A stretch of DNA of 57,894 nt from Prevotella sp. (GTDB lineage Bacteria > Bacteroidota > Bacteroidia > Bacteroidales > Bacteroidaceae), in contig JALFSW010000018.1 of NCBI GenBank assembly GCA_022779305.1, positions 1-57,894 on the forward strand. Reading direction: 5' to 3'. Made by a program: the position numbers and the translations under genes. This document shows positions 34,738 through 44,158 of this stretch, in pieces. Below the pieces are notes generated by a model. That model did not search any database. It saw only the letters and a list, made by a program, of their open reading frames with translations, and was not told the DNA's origin. How positions within the stretch are numbered: the stretch's first letter is position 1; every line of letters begins with the position of its first letter.

Positions 34738-37386
34738 TTATAATTCTACTATTGTTATCCCCGCACCCCCAAACTGCACATGTTCATCGCAGAATGCCGT
34801 TACGTTAGGAATGGTTTTAAGATATTGGCGTATCATAGTGCGAAGAATGCCATTGCCTTTTCCGTGGAGAATGCGCACCTGACCAGCTCCAACGAGGATA
34901 GCATCGTCAAGGAAATGTTCCACTTGCAGAATGGCTTCATCTGTTCTTAGTCCACGAACGTCCAACTCATGCTTGAATTGATTTCTATGTTCATCGATTG
35001 TTTCACGTGTCTGCCTACTGTAATTATAGACTTTGAATGTTTTCTGAGAGGCTTCAACCGCTTTCGTGTCAGCTAATTCCAGGCGTGATAATTGCATCTT
35101 TGAGCGCATGTCTCCAAAGATTACCACTGCCGATTTTCCATCTATGTTTTCCACCTTTCCGATGGTTGTCAAACCTTTGATACGCACAGCATCGTTTACA
35201 TCTATCCTTTTCGTGGCTTGTGCTGCCTGCGTTGCTTGACGCAATGCCTCAATAGAATTTTGCTTTTTCTCTGCCTTTTCTTTTAAATGGCGTTCGTGCC
35301 GCTCTTTTCTTTGCTTGATTTTCTCTATTTGTTTCTGGAAATCCGCATCATTGAGCAACCCACGGCTGCGAAGGTTTTCCTTGCTCTTCCCCTTCTTTGC
35401 TTGTTTGTCACCATTCATAGGCGTATTTCCTCCATCATCCGATAACAATCCAGCTTCATATTCTGCCAATGCTTGTCGTAATTTCTTTGTAGCCTCTTTT
35501 TCTGCCTGTTGTTCTCGAATTTCTCTAATGACATTTTCAATTCTTCGATTGCTCTCTTTCAGAAGTTCTTCCGCCTGCGTTTTTGCCCGCTGCAGAATTT
35601 CTTTGCGACTTTTTTGAAGTTCGGTGATATCCTTTTCGTATTGTTCAATGGTGCGCTCGAGTTCTTTTTCTTTGCCATGCACAGCTTGTCGCTTGTTCTC
35701 CCAATAACGTTTATCTCGAACAATATCCTGTAAATATTTGTCACTCTGAATGTAATCCGATCCAACAATCTCTGAAGCATCTTGTATCACCTCCTCAGGT
35801 ATACCTGTTTTGCGAGCAATTTCTATGGCAAACGAACTCCCTGGGCGACCGATGGCAAGCTGAAAAAGTGGGCGCATGTTGTGGCGGTCATACAGCATTG
35901 CACCATTCACCACTCCTTCGTGGGTCTCCGAGAAATGTTTCAAGTTTTGATAGTGGGTAGTTATCACTGCCCATGCCTTCTTTTTCCAAAATTGTTTGAG
36001 CACAGCTTCGGCTATTGCGCCTCCTATCTGTGGTTCGGTTCCTGTTCCAAATTCATCAATGAGGATGAGTGTACAATGGTTGGCTTGCCGCATCATATTT
36101 TTCATGTTCAGCAAGTGGGACGAATAGGTACTCAAGTCGTTTTCAATACTTTGTTCATCTCCAATGTCGATCATTATATCTTGAAAAACACCCACTTGCG
36201 ACCGAGGATTAATTGGTATAGAAAGTCCGCATTGCAACATGTATTGCAACAAGCCTACAGTCTTTAAACAAACCGACTTTCCACCTGCATTCGGACCCGA
36301 TATAATCAAAATATGTTGTTCGTTGGACAATTGAATATCAAGTGGAATAACCGATGCGGGCAATTCCTCTCCCCTACTTTCAGTCTTTTCATGTTTTTTC
36401 TTTAAGGTCAAACGCAACAAGGGATGCACAGCTTGAATCCAATCTACTTTTGTTTTGGCAGAAACATGAAATTCAGTGCCCTCTATTTTCAATGCTAATT
36501 CAGTTTTGGCATTGATAAACTCGATGCGACCGAGAAAATCAATTGAGCGCAAAATATCGTCTGCATGTGGACGAACCAACTTTGTAAATTCCACCAAAAT
36601 ACGTATGATTTCCCGTCGTTCTTCGTTTTCAAGCTCTCTGATCTTGTTGTTTGCCTCTACAACCTCGCTGGGTTCCACATAGACCGTTCTTCCCGTAGCA
36701 CTTTCATCATGTACAATTCCGGCTATTTTTCGTTTCATTCCTGGTGCAACGGGAATAACCAACCGACCATCACGCAAAGTAGGCATCACATCTTTTTCCA
36801 CAACTCCTTCGCTTTGTGCCGAACGCAGGATGCTATGCAGTGTTTTAGAAATGCTTCCACGAATGCGTGCTAATTCACGTCGAATGGTGGTTAGTGTGGA
36901 CGAAGCGGTATCACGGATTTGCCCGTATTTATCAATGATTTCCTTGATGCGTTGAACGAGCAATGGAAAAGTTTTGATGTCGGTTGTGAGTTGATGCAGC
37001 GAAGGATAAGAAAGTTTAACAATAATGTCTTCTCCCCTTTTCTCTTCCTCTCCTTTTCTCAAAAAATTGACAATCAAGTAGATGGTCTCCAACGAACGGA
37101 GCAGTTCAAAAAGTTCATCTATTTCCAGATGCGTACCTTCTAAGCGTATGCGTGAAACGCTTGCTCGCACATCAAAAACATTATTGAGCGGAAAATCTTC
37201 TTCGCTTTCTTTTATCTTTCTGAACTCTCTTGTTTCCTCCATCCATTGGTTGATTTCATCGGCATGTGTCGAAAAACACATACGACCGACTTCTTCCCTG
37301 CCCAATTCCGACAAGCAGAAAGTGGAAAGCAGCGAACGAATTTCATTAAATCCTATCTTTTGTTCAAAACTTTCGGGATATATCAT
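34738..37386 (-). CDS. mutS2: MutS2 (MutS-related ATPase with Smr nuclease domain)
   Basis: An 882-residue protein with the MutS2 order. A helical core and clamp come first. The ABC-type ATPase has its Walker A in IISGPNAGGKSVCLKT (about residues 360-375), Walker B TLILIDEFGTGTEP and the STYSSHLLNM segment. A long charged coiled coil (about 520-640) follows. A C-terminal Smr domain (about 805-882) carries LDVRGLRTDEAI and the catalytic-type HGKGNGILR. MutS2 lacks the mismatch-recognition domain. It acts on branched DNA or, as shown in Bacillus, rescues collided ribosomes. The upstream leader carries a minus-strand TAACTTTG box (37474-37467) and a GCAGATG/CATCTGC hairpin (37428-37452). Confidence 0.96.
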   Translation of the reverse strand: MIYPESFEQKIGFNEIRSLLSTFCLSELGREEVGRMCFSTHADEINQWMEETREFRKIKESEEDFPLNNVFDVRASVSRIRLEGTHLEIDELFELLRSLETIYLIVNFLRKGEEEKRGEDIIVKLSYPSLHQLTTDIKTFPLLVQRIKEIIDKYGQIRDTASSTLTTIRRELARIRGSISKTLHSILRSAQSEGVVEKDVMPTLRDGRLVIPVAPGMKRKIAGIVHDESATGRTVYVEPSEVVEANNKIRELENEERREIIRILVEFTKLVRPHADDILRSIDFLGRIEFINAKTELALKIEGTEFHVSAKTKVDWIQAVHPLLRLTLKKKHEKTESRGEELPASVIPLDIQLSNEQHILIISGPNAGGKSVCLKTVGLLQYMLQCGLSIPINPRSQVGVFQDIMIDIGDEQSIENDLSTYSSHLLNMKNMMRQANHCTLILIDEFGTGTEPQIGGAIAEAVLKQFWKKKAWAVITTHYQNLKHFSETHEGVVNGAMLYDRHNMRPLFQLAIGRPGSSFAIEIARKTGIPEEVIQDASEIVGSDYIQSDKYLQDIVRDKRYWENKRQAVHGKEKELERTIEQYEKDITELQKSRKEILQRAKTQAEELLKESNRRIENVIREIREQQAEKEATKKLRQALAEYEAGLLSDDGGNTPMNGDKQAKKGKSKENLRSRGLLNDADFQKQIEKIKQRKERHERHLKEKAEKKQNSIEALRQATQAAQATKRIDVNDAVRIKGLTTIGKVENIDGKSAVVIFGDMRSKMQLSRLELADTKAVEASQKTFKVYNYSRQTRETIDEHRNQFKHELDVRGLRTDEAILQVEHFLDDAILVGAGQVRILHGKGNGILRTMIRQYLKTIPNVTAFCDEHVQFGGAGITIVEL

Positions 37387-37614
37387 TTGAAAATGTTTGT
37401 CTTTATTATTCTATGTAGTATTTTTTCGCAGATGGTTTTACTACACATCTGCCTCAAAAAGCATCACAAAGTTAGTACATTTCTTTTTAATATGATCACT
37501 TTTCTCTACTTTTACACTTTTGAAATAGCTATCAGCGCAACGGGCAAGTACAAAAAGAAGAAATAATATGCTCAACAAGATTTGTATGATTATCGTATTC
37601 AAATAAAATGCTAC

Positions 37615-38211
37615 CTATAAAATAATATTGTCTATCGGTAAAACAATTTCTCCAAGATTGATCATTGCATTAAAAAGAGAGATAGCTGTGTAATCAGTAA
37701 GGTCTGAAATAAAAATATCCTTTTCCTCAATACGCTTTTCTGACAAAAGCAATGCACGATGCGTTCCTCGCAACAACGGACGAGTGGGCGTAAACCATTG
37801 TTCATCTTTCAAAAAGGCAACGTTTGTGAAAGAGGTATCGGTTACCCGTCCATTTTTCAGTATAAGTATATCGCTACATCCTTCTTTCTTCACCAGCAAT
37901 TCATTGAATTGTTGGCGATTTACATACTTATGGGCGTAATCTATTCCTCCTGCTTCAATCACTTTCAAAGTCTTAATTTGTGGAAGCCGATAGGATGTTA
38001 TTAAGACATCATAGATGCCTCGCATATCATATTCAAAACGCAGTTTCAACCGCTCATGCGTATCAACCTGTATGGAGAAAAGCTGTTCTATGGGTAAGTC
38101 TTTAATATCACCGCCAACACTTTCTAGTGTAGTTTGCATACGCTTCAAATGCTGCTCAACATTTAAAACTTTCTGATTTTCAATCCTTATTGTTTCTATA
38201 AATCGGCACAT
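37615..38211 (-). CDS. pabC: Aminotransferase class IV, probable 4-amino-4-deoxychorismate lyase
   Basis: A 198-residue fold-type IV PLP enzyme that is short for the family. MCRFIETIRIENQKVLNVEQHLKRM is the usual beginning of the ADC lyase-like group in Bacteroidota. LLVKKEGCSDILILKNGRVTDTSFTNVAF contains the region preceding the cofactor phosphate site, and TRPLLRGTHRALLL follows. It overlaps pabB by 32 bases on the same strand, which supports the pABA and folate pathway assignment (chorismate to aminodeoxychorismate to 4-aminobenzoate). No glutaminase subunit gene (pabA) is in the window. Confidence 0.8.
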   Translation of the reverse strand: MCRFIETIRIENQKVLNVEQHLKRMQTTLESVGGDIKDLPIEQLFSIQVDTHERLKLRFEYDMRGIYDVLITSYRLPQIKTLKVIEAGGIDYAHKYVNRQQFNELLVKKEGCSDILILKNGRVTDTSFTNVAFLKDEQWFTPTRPLLRGTHRALLLSEKRIEEKDIFISDLTDYTAISLFNAMINLGEIVLPIDNIIL

Positions 38212-39178
38212 AAATCTTTTCTTTTACTTCATTATATTCGGCGTCATTGTTGCTCTGTGCTGTTATTCCTCCTCCTGCTTTGTAAAAATAATGTCCATCT
38301 TCATTTTCTATGAAGCGAATCATCACTGAGCTATCTAGATACCCATCTTTGTAGCAACCCATTATACCTGTATAAAAACCTCGATTATAGCTTTCGGCAG
38401 CTGCAATGATTTCTGTTGTTTTCTTCTTTGGTGCGCCCGTGATGGAACCAGCTGGAAGCAAACGGAAAAGCAAATCGCCTATGTTATCTATATAATCAGA
38501 TTTGATTTGTCCTGAAATCTCAGAACTTGTCTGTAAGATATTCCCTTTATTAGTTGCCACTTTATCTATGTAACGAAACTTTGTAACACGCACTTTGTGG
38601 GCAACCATACTGAGGTCATTGCGAATGAGATCAACAATTGTTGCATGTTCGGCTGCTTCTTTGGGATTATGAAGGAGCGTTTGCGTCGCATTAGGAATTG
38701 AGGCATTGATCGTTCCTTTCATAGGATAAGAATAAATTCGTCCATCTTTAATACGCACAAAGATTTCTGGCGAAAAACATACAAAGCAATCTTTCACCCA
38801 ACATTTATAAAGTGCATCTGATTGTAGAAATATTTCTCGAAGATTGAGATTGGTTTCAATTGGAACTTTACACGTAAGATTTGTCAGATAACTATTTCCT
38901 GCACAGATATTTTGTTTTACGAAGTTAATCGACTGTTCATACGCTGTTCTATCTGGAGCTGAAAATGAAAAATCTACAGACTCTGTCTCCACTTCACACG
39001 ATTTTGGTGCATTACTAAAATGGGGGAATTTCACCAAAAGTTCATTCGCATCAATAGACGAAAGTTCTTCAACATAGCTTGATTTTTGATCATAACTGAT
39101 GATGAAAACAAACGATTTCTTATTTTTTGCAAGCTCATTGATACGCGCTTTTGCAGCTTCTCTTGAATAGATTTTCAT
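38180..39178 (-). CDS. pabB: Aminodeoxychorismate synthase component I
   Basis: A 332-residue chorismate-binding enzyme that aminates chorismate for 4-aminobenzoate synthesis. The C-terminal chorismate-binding domain is clear: FVRIKDGRIYSYPMKGTI, HATIVDLIRNDLSMVA, LLPAGSITGAPKKKTTEII, RGFYTGIMGCY and the final AGGGITAQSNNDAEYNEVKEK. The N-terminal domain is short compared with E. coli PabB (about 450 residues), as is common in Bacteroidota. Its last bases overlap pabC. The PIAGT-type sequence that would indicate anthranilate synthase is not present. Confidence 0.88.
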   Translation of the reverse strand: MKIYSREAAKARINELAKNKKSFVFIISYDQKSSYVEELSSIDANELLVKFPHFSNAPKSCEVETESVDFSFSAPDRTAYEQSINFVKQNICAGNSYLTNLTCKVPIETNLNLREIFLQSDALYKCWVKDCFVCFSPEIFVRIKDGRIYSYPMKGTINASIPNATQTLLHNPKEAAEHATIVDLIRNDLSMVAHKVRVTKFRYIDKVATNKGNILQTSSEISGQIKSDYIDNIGDLLFRLLPAGSITGAPKKKTTEIIAAAESYNRGFYTGIMGCYKDGYLDSSVMIRFIENEDGHYFYKAGGGITAQSNNDAEYNEVKEKIYVPIYRNNKD

Positions 39179-39330
39179 TGTTCTTGTTGCTTTTTTATAT
39201 GGCGTCCTTCAAAAACGCTACAAAAATAAAAAATAAATCTGAATTACATAGCAACGCCTCTATACTATCTTTGTCTATCGACACAAAAAATCAAGGAAAC
39301 TAAATTAGAAAGGAAAGTACTATAAAAGAA

Positions 39331-39357
39331 AAAGTCTGCAAGCGACTTGCAGACTTT
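39331..39357 (-). terminator. Terminator of the tRNA pair
   Basis: On the minus strand AAAGTCTGCAAG-tcg-CTTGCAGACTTT is followed by TTCTTTTAT. A 12-bp perfect stem just after tRNA-Glu. Confidence 0.85.
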
Positions 39358-39359
39358 AG

Positions 39360-39431
39360 TAGTCGGTACGAGAATCGAACTCGTATGCCAAGATTGAGAA
39401 TCTTGTATCCTAACCGTTAGATGAACCGACC
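39360..39431 (-). tRNA. tRNA-Glu (CTC anticodon)
   Basis: On the minus strand the cloverleaf reads GGTCGGT acceptor, anticodon stem CAAGA with loop TTCTCAA (anticodon CTC, Glu), T-arm ACGAG-TTCGATT-CTCGT, then ACCGACT-A. The CCA end is not encoded. The last acceptor pair is G-U. Confidence 0.92.
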
Positions 39432-39450
39432 GCTTTACACGAATTTTAAG

Positions 39451-39537
39451 CGGAAGGAGGGGGATTCGAACCCCCGGTACGCAAACGCGTACGGCAGTTT
39501 AGCAAACTGCTGGTTTCAGCCACTCACCCATCCTTCC
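39451..39537 (-). tRNA. tRNA-Ser (GCT anticodon)
   Basis: On the minus strand the acceptor is GGAAGGA/TCCTTCC with discriminator G. The anticodon loop TTGCTAA gives GCT. A long variable arm (GTACGC-gttt-GCGTAC) marks it as a class II serine tRNA. The T-arm is GGGGG-TTCGAAT-CCCCC. It lies 19 bases upstream of tRNA-Glu and is co-transcribed. Confidence 0.93.
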
Positions 39538-39579
39538 TAATGCATGTGCAAAACGAAACCCATCTTTGTTAAATGCGGT

Positions 39580-39588
39580 GCAAAGTTA
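39580..39588 (-). promoter_or_regulatory. tRNA operon promoter -7 box
   Basis: Minus-strand TAACTTTGC, about 43 bases upstream of the tRNA-Ser 5' end. Confidence 0.6.
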
Positions 39589-39882
39589 CTATTATTTTTT
39601 TTATGATACAAACTTTTCGTCATTTTTTTTACAAAATTCTTATTTCATGACTTTATAATAACTTTATTTCTGTTACACTCTCACCTTTCCAATTACTATT
39701 GATACAAAATAGTTATACAGGTAACTTTTCTTTTGCTAACTATCAAATTATCAAGGGTGGTTTTATACAATTTAAATTATCCATAGCACCAACAAAACTA
39801 TTATAGATTTTTTAGTAGAAACGATTGCTCAAACGAGAAAAAAATAGTAATTTTGGGGGCGATAACAAAAGTAAGCAATGCA

Positions 39883-40833
39883 ATGATGAAGAAACAGAAC
39901 TTCGTAAATATCGACGCCTTAGATAAAGAACAGCTCTTATATCTTATAAAGATGGCGGAAGAATTTGAGAAACATCCCAATCGAGAATTGTTAAAAGGGA
40001 AAGTAATCGCAACGCTTTTCTATGAACCTTCCACCCGAACACGCTTAAGTTTTGAAACCGCTGCCAATCGATTGGGTGGGAAAATCATTGGTTTTACAGA
40101 CGCTAAAGCATCAAGTATGAGTAAAGGTGAGACACTAAAAGACACCATATTGATGGTGGGTAATTATGCCGATGCCATCGTGATGCGACACCACATAGAA
40201 GGTGCTGCACAATATGCGTCAGAAGTTTCTCCCGTTCCGATTATCAATGCAGGCGATGGTGCACACCAACACCCTTCGCAATGCCTTTTAGATTTATACA
40301 CCATTTATCAAACCCAAGGCACATTAGAAAACCTCACTATTCATCTTGTTGGCGATTTGAAATACGGACGCACGGTACATTCACTCGTTATGGCAATGCG
40401 TCATTTTAATCCAACGTTCCATTTCATTTCACCCAAGGAATTAGCTATGCCCGAAGAATATAAAAACTATTGCAGAGAGAACGGCATAAAGTTTTTTGAA
40501 CACGAAGCATTTACGAAAGAAACTATTGCCGAAGCCGATATCTTGTATATGACGCGTGTGCAGAAAGAACGTTTTTCAGACCTTATGGAATACGAACGTG
40601 TGAAAAACGTCTACATTCTCCGCAATGATATGCTTGCGTCGGCACGCCCCAACATGAAAGTGCTACACCCACTCCCACGGGTCAATGAAATAGCCTATGA
40701 TGTTGATGATAATCCCCATGCCTACTATATACAGCAAGCAAGAAACGGACTTTTCGCTCGAGAAGCTATCTTTTCTTTTTGCTTGGGAATAGACTTTGAA
40801 CAGGTTAAAAACGACCTTACTATTCTTCCTTAA
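39883..40833 (+). CDS. pyrB: Aspartate carbamoyltransferase catalytic chain
   Basis: About 316 residues from ATG 39883 (39886 is equally possible). An upstream in-frame TTG at 39853 overlaps the -7 box TAATTTTGG (39849-39857) and is rejected. It catalyses the first committed pyrimidine step, carbamoyl phosphate plus aspartate. Visible motifs are [13 protein letters not shown] (carbamoyl phosphate), [39 protein letters not shown], and HPLPRVNEI for aspartate. The regulatory chain gene follows, as in enterobacteria, so an ATCase holoenzyme of the E. coli type is expected. Confidence 0.96.
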   Translation: MMKKQNFVNIDALDKEQLLYLIKMAEEFEKHPNRELLKGKVIATLFYEPSTRTRLSFETAANRLGGKIIGFTDAKASSMSKGETLKDTILMVGNYADAIVMRHHIEGAAQYASEVSPVPIINAGDGAHQHPSQCLLDLYTIYQTQGTLENLTIHLVGDLKYGRTVHSLVMAMRHFNPTFHFISPKELAMPEEYKNYCRENGIKFFEHEAFTKETIAEADILYMTRVQKERFSDLMEYERVKNVYILRNDMLASARPNMKVLHPLPRVNEIAYDVDDNPHAYYIQQARNGLFAREAIFSFCLGIDFEQVKNDLTILP

Positions 40834-40840
40834 GTGTCAT

Positions 40841-40886
40841 TATTAATAAAAACAAGAAAACCATATTAATAAAAACAAGAAAACTA
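40841..40886. repeat. Two tandem 23-bp copies in the pyrB-pyrI spacer
   Basis: TATTAATAAAAACAAGAAAA plus CCA is followed at once by the same 20 bases plus CTA. The second copy runs into the pyrI ATG, so the AT-rich initiation region is duplicated. The two copies differ by one base. Confidence 0.85.
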
Positions 40887-41344
40887 TGTCGAAAAAAGAA
40901 AGACAAGTTGCAGCCATTGAAAATGGAACTGTAATCGACCACATACCCGCTAACAAAACCTTTGATGTTGTAAATCTTTTGGGGCTTCAATCGCTTCACA
41001 TACCCGTTACCATTGGCTATAACTTCTCATCAGAAAAAGTGGGAGAAAAAGGTATTATAAAGGTGAGCGACCGATTTTTCACCGATGCCGAAATCTCACG
41101 TCTATCCATTGTTGCCCCCAACGTCATTCTAAACATCATTCAAGACTACGAAGTTGTGGAAAAGAAACGCGTGGTTACACCAGACGTTGTTAGAGGAATT
41201 GTGAAATGTAACAATCCGAAATGTATCACGAACAATGAGCCAATGCTAACACTTTTTAATGTAGTCGATAAAAAAGAAGGTATCCTTAAATGTCATTATT
41301 GCGAAAAGCAACAAAACATTAAAAAGGTAATATTGTGCGATTAA
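40886..41344 (+). CDS. pyrI: Aspartate carbamoyltransferase regulatory chain
   Basis: A 152-residue regulatory subunit. The N-terminal allosteric domain ([27 protein letters not shown]) binds ATP or CTP in the E. coli enzyme. The C-terminal zinc domain has four Cys, in CNNPKC and CHYC, that hold zinc and contact PyrB. It starts 52 bases after pyrB. A strong terminator follows. Confidence 0.96.
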   Translation: MSKKERQVAAIENGTVIDHIPANKTFDVVNLLGLQSLHIPVTIGYNFSSEKVGEKGIIKVSDRFFTDAEISRLSIVAPNVILNIIQDYEVVEKKRVVTPDVVRGIVKCNNPKCITNNEPMLTLFNVVDKKEGILKCHYCEKQQNIKKVILCD

Positions 41345-41361
41345 AAAGGGACAAAATAAAC

Positions 41362-41396
41362 AGCGCTTATCTTTCAAGAGATAACGCTTTTTTTTG
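41362..41396 (+). terminator. pyrBI terminator
   Basis: AGCG-c-TTATCT pairs with AGATAACGCT, followed by eight T residues. Confidence 0.85.
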
Positions 41397-41429
41397 TTAG
41401 AATTATTTGTAGCTTTTATTTTTATTGTC

Positions 41430-41438
41430 TATATTTGC
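41430..41438 (+). promoter_or_regulatory. glyA promoter -7 box
   Basis: TATATTTGC, with TTTG/TTTATT-rich sequence upstream. The leader is about 95 bases. Confidence 0.65.
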
Positions 41439-41465
41439 AGCAACTAAAAACAAATCAATAACCCA

Positions 41466-41528
41466 ATGGCTTTAGACAGCATTACGACCATGAAAAGAAT
41501 GCTCGTCTGGAGACACATTAATACTTAA
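41466..41528 (+). CDS. Possible leader peptide upstream of glyA
   Basis: A 20-codon frame ([20 protein letters not shown]) lies wholly inside the glyA leader and ends seven bases before the glyA start. No run of one regulatory codon is present, so classical attenuation is not suggested. It may be chance. Confidence 0.25.
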   Translation: MALDSITTMKRMLVWRHINT

Positions 41529-41535
41529 AAACAAC

Positions 41536-42816
41536 ATGAGAAGAGACCTCGAAATTTTCGATCTTATCGAACAAGAGCACAAACGACAATTAAAAGGTAT
41601 GGAGCTGATTGCTTCTGAAAACTTTGTCAGCGATGAAGTGATGCAAGCAATGGGTTCTTGTCTTACCAACAAGTATGCTGAAGGTTACCCAGGTAAAAGA
41701 TACTATGGTGGTTGCCAAGTAGTTGATATTGTTGAAAACTTAGCAATTGAAAGAATTAAAAAAGTTTTCGATGCAGAATATGCAAACGTTCAGCCTCACT
41801 CTGGTGCACAAGCCAACCAAGCTGTATTCCTCGCCATTCTGAAACCTGGCGACACATTTATGGGTATGGATCTTGATCATGGTGGGCACTTGTCACACGG
41901 AAGTCCTGTAAACACATCGGGCATTCTTTATAAACCAGTAGGCTACACACTCAACCGTGAAACAGGTCGTGTAGACTATGATAACATGGAGAAACTTGCA
42001 CGCGAACACAAACCAAAGCTCATCATTGCAGGTGGTTCAGCCTACAGCCGCGAATGGGATTATGCACGTATGCGTAAATTGGCAGATGAGGTTGGTGCAA
42101 TCTTCATGGTAGACATGGCACACCCTGCAGGTCTTATTGCGGCAGGTTTGTTGGATAATCCATTGAAACACGCCCACATTGTAACCACTACCACACATAA
42201 AACACTCCGTGGTCCTCGTGGTGGTGTTATCCTCATGGGTAAAGACTTTGACAATCCTTGGGGAATTACGCTCAAGAATGGCGAATTGAAGAAAATGTCA
42301 GCAATACTCAACTCTGCCGTTTTCCCAGGCAACCAAGGTGGTCCATTAGAACATGTTATCGCAGCTAAAGCTGTTGCTTTTGGAGAAAACTTAGAGCCAA
42401 GTTGGAAAGAATACGCAACACAAGTGAAGAAAAACGCAAGCACACTTGCACAAGCATTGGTAGACCGTGGTTTCGACATCGTTAGTGGTGGAACAGACAA
42501 CCACTCTATGTTACTCGACCTTCGTGGCAAGTTCCCTGAACTAACAGGAAAGGTTGCAGAAAATGCCCTTGTTGCAGCCGATATCACGGTAAACAAGAAT
42601 ATGGTGCCATTCGATAGCCGTTCAGCATTCCAAACAAGTGGTATACGTCTTGGAACAGCTGCAATGACAACCCGCGGTGTAAAGGAAGATATGATGCTCC
42701 TTGTTGCAGAACTCATCGAAGAAGTGCTCACTTCTCATGATGATGAAGCAGTAATTGCTCGTGTACGCGAAAAAGTAAATGCAACAATGAAGGATTATCC
42801 TTTATTTGCCTACTAA
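41536..42816 (+). CDS. glyA: Serine hydroxymethyltransferase
   Basis: A 426-residue PLP enzyme that converts serine and tetrahydrofolate to glycine and methylene-tetrahydrofolate. [51 protein letters not shown] and the cofactor-binding Lys222 in [14 protein letters not shown] are all present, as is [20 protein letters not shown]. The sequence shows complete length and no oddity. It is monocistronic, with a terminator after it. Confidence 0.97.
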   Translation: MRRDLEIFDLIEQEHKRQLKGMELIASENFVSDEVMQAMGSCLTNKYAEGYPGKRYYGGCQVVDIVENLAIERIKKVFDAEYANVQPHSGAQANQAVFLAILKPGDTFMGMDLDHGGHLSHGSPVNTSGILYKPVGYTLNRETGRVDYDNMEKLAREHKPKLIIAGGSAYSREWDYARMRKLADEVGAIFMVDMAHPAGLIAAGLLDNPLKHAHIVTTTTHKTLRGPRGGVILMGKDFDNPWGITLKNGELKKMSAILNSAVFPGNQGGPLEHVIAAKAVAFGENLEPSWKEYATQVKKNASTLAQALVDRGFDIVSGGTDNHSMLLDLRGKFPELTGKVAENALVAADITVNKNMVPFDSRSAFQTSGIRLGTAAMTTRGVKEDMMLLVAELIEEVLTSHDDEAVIARVREKVNATMKDYPLFAY

Positions 42817-42842
42817 TCATTTTTTGATTTATAAATAATTTC

Positions 42843-42890
42843 CCCATTGATTTTTCTTATCATTAAGACAAATCAATGGGATTTTATTAA
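42843..42890 (+). terminator. glyA terminator
   Basis: CCCATTGATTT pairs with AAATCAATGGG, followed by ATTTTATT. Confidence 0.8.
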
Positions 42891-42918
42891 TCACCCCATG
42901 AAAAGTTTCCATCATATT

Positions 42919-42955
42919 TAGTCATTCCTTAAAAACTATATTTAAGGAATGACTA
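42919..42955 (-). terminator. Perfect 15-bp hairpin after the small lipoprotein gene
   Basis: TAGTCATTCCTTAAA and TTTAAGGAATGACTA enclose a 7-base loop. It lies 22 bases beyond the stop of the minus-strand lipoprotein gene. There is no T run on that side, so it may act as a processing or stability hairpin. Confidence 0.55.
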
Positions 42956-42976
42956 TTTACAATAAACACCTAATAC

Positions 42977-43369
42977 TTAATACTCTCCTTTTTTATAGGT
43001 AACATCAAACAATATTTTCGATGGATTTTTCCCAGAGTGAAAGGTGTATCGGAAATTAAATCCAGCTTCTTTATACTTCTCCAACGCAATCTCATTCCGC
43101 ACACCGTCGAGTAGTTTTTTGCGCAATTCAGCCTGATTTTGTCGAATGGCTGCTGCATTATCAGCTTCATTGAAAAGCGAATGATAATAATGTATAGTAC
43201 GCGTCTGAGATTCATAGACCATACTATCGACACGGGTATTATTTGTAATCGGTGTTGGACATTTTTTTTCTGTATACTCGATACATTCTTTTTGTGCACG
43301 TTCTTCTAAATTATCATAACATGCTGTCAGACAGCAAGTGACAAGGAGTAGCAATAATATTTTTTTCAT
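42977..43369 (-). CDS. Small lipoprotein of unknown function
   Basis: A 130-residue protein with a clear lipoprotein signal (MKKILLLLLVTCCLTACYDN, anchor Cys at about 17). The mature part is charged, with YTEKKCPTPITNNTRVDSMV, then VYESQTRTIHYYHSLF and a C-terminal FRYTFHSGKNPSKILFDVTY. No family is recognised; the mature part looks like a small alpha/beta fold. It is the last gene of host character before the prophage. A poor -7-like sequence (TACTTTTTTC) lies about 35 bases upstream. Confidence 0.75.
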   Translation of the reverse strand: MKKILLLLLVTCCLTACYDNLEERAQKECIEYTEKKCPTPITNNTRVDSMVYESQTRTIHYYHSLFNEADNAAAIRQNQAELRKKLLDGVRNEIALEKYKEAGFNFRYTFHSGKNPSKILFDVTYKKGEY

Positions 43370-43738
43370 ATTTCTTGATTATTCATTGTACCGAAAAAAG
43401 TAAAAATCATTCTTTACAGAATGTCTATAACTTCTACAAAAAAATGGGTTCGCCAAAACTTTCGTTCCGAACGCACCCATTCTTTTGTTAAGTGATTCCG
43501 TTGGGGTTCGAATTGTTTTTTATATCTATCTTATAATCAGACCATTATATTGCTGATTTTTTCAATTGGTAGAATCTTATTATCTTTATCGTTCCGTTAG
43601 CGGATATTATCGTAAAGGCTTGTTTCTTTCTCACTTCTTTCCCGCTTCTATCCCGCTTCTATCATCACCATATCAGTAACGTGCCATATTTGCCACTTTA
43701 TTTTGTGTTTGGCGGCTTTTTTCTTCTTTTTCATAAAG
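43370..43738. other. Host-prophage boundary region, no gene
   Basis: It holds a hairpin ATGGGT...ACCCAT with T tract (43444-43486). Next is a tRNA-T-arm-like stretch GATTCCGTTGGGGTTCGAAT (43494-43513) that could be an attachment site. A direct repeat TCCCGCTTCTA lies near 43648-43670, and a T-rich tract near 43715 may end the leftward lysogeny transcript. No integrase gene is present here. Confidence 0.4.
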
Positions 43739-44146
43739 TTATCGTCTGTTATTTTTTAACGCCTTGAAACGGCTTAATTTTAGTTTAAGTTTTACAAGGT
43801 CGTCGAATGCCATAACCGATTTCTCGTTGGCAAAGATGCGCGACCACCCTTGATAAGTCTCACATATCCCTGTGTTTTCTTCCTCGTATGTCTCACTCTC
43901 CCACCATTCATTCATCATGGCGCAAGCCTGCGCAGGGTCTGCGCCAAAAGTATCAACAACTTCCATTGGATATTGATTTAGAAGTTTTTGTATCCACCCC
44001 TCTTTTCCCATTCCAGGATATGCACGCAGTATCATCCATGCACCCTCCCGCAGTTCCTGTTCCCACTCCGGCGGTTCGGAACTATCGACTGAACGCATAG
44101 CATGCATAAGCAACTTCAGTTTTTCTAATTCAGTATCTTTTTCCAT
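43739..44146 (-). CDS. Hypothetical prophage protein (lysogeny module)
   Basis: A 135-residue cytosolic protein without a recognised domain. It is acidic and rich in Trp and Met (EWEQELREGAWMILRAYPGM, EWWESETYEEENTG) and ends in a basic tail (KLKLSRFKALKNNRR). It is the last gene of the leftward cluster that begins with the repressor, 12 bases after the next gene upstream. Its sequence composition is phage-like and unlike the host lipoprotein beside it. Confidence 0.6.
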   Translation of the reverse strand: MEKDTELEKLKLLMHAMRSVDSSEPPEWEQELREGAWMILRAYPGMGKEGWIQKLLNQYPMEVVDTFGADPAQACAMMNEWWESETYEEENTGICETYQGWSRIFANEKSVMAFDDLVKLKLKLSRFKALKNNRR

Positions 44147-44158
44147 TGACCCCTGTGT

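Noticed and set aside
34494..34808. 104-codon plus-strand frame across the small gene and the mutS2 end
   Set aside because: It is antisense to mutS2 and to the co-oriented 67-residue gene, whose spacing and strand make a better gene.
40841..40886. Tandem repeat considered as a CRISPR fragment
   Set aside because: The two copies are directly adjacent with no spacer. No array of repeats and spacers and no cas gene occurs anywhere in the window.
43648..43670. Direct repeat TCCCGCTTCTA considered as an attachment core
   Set aside because: The copies are adjacent to one another, so they cannot mark the two ends of an element. It looks like slippage.
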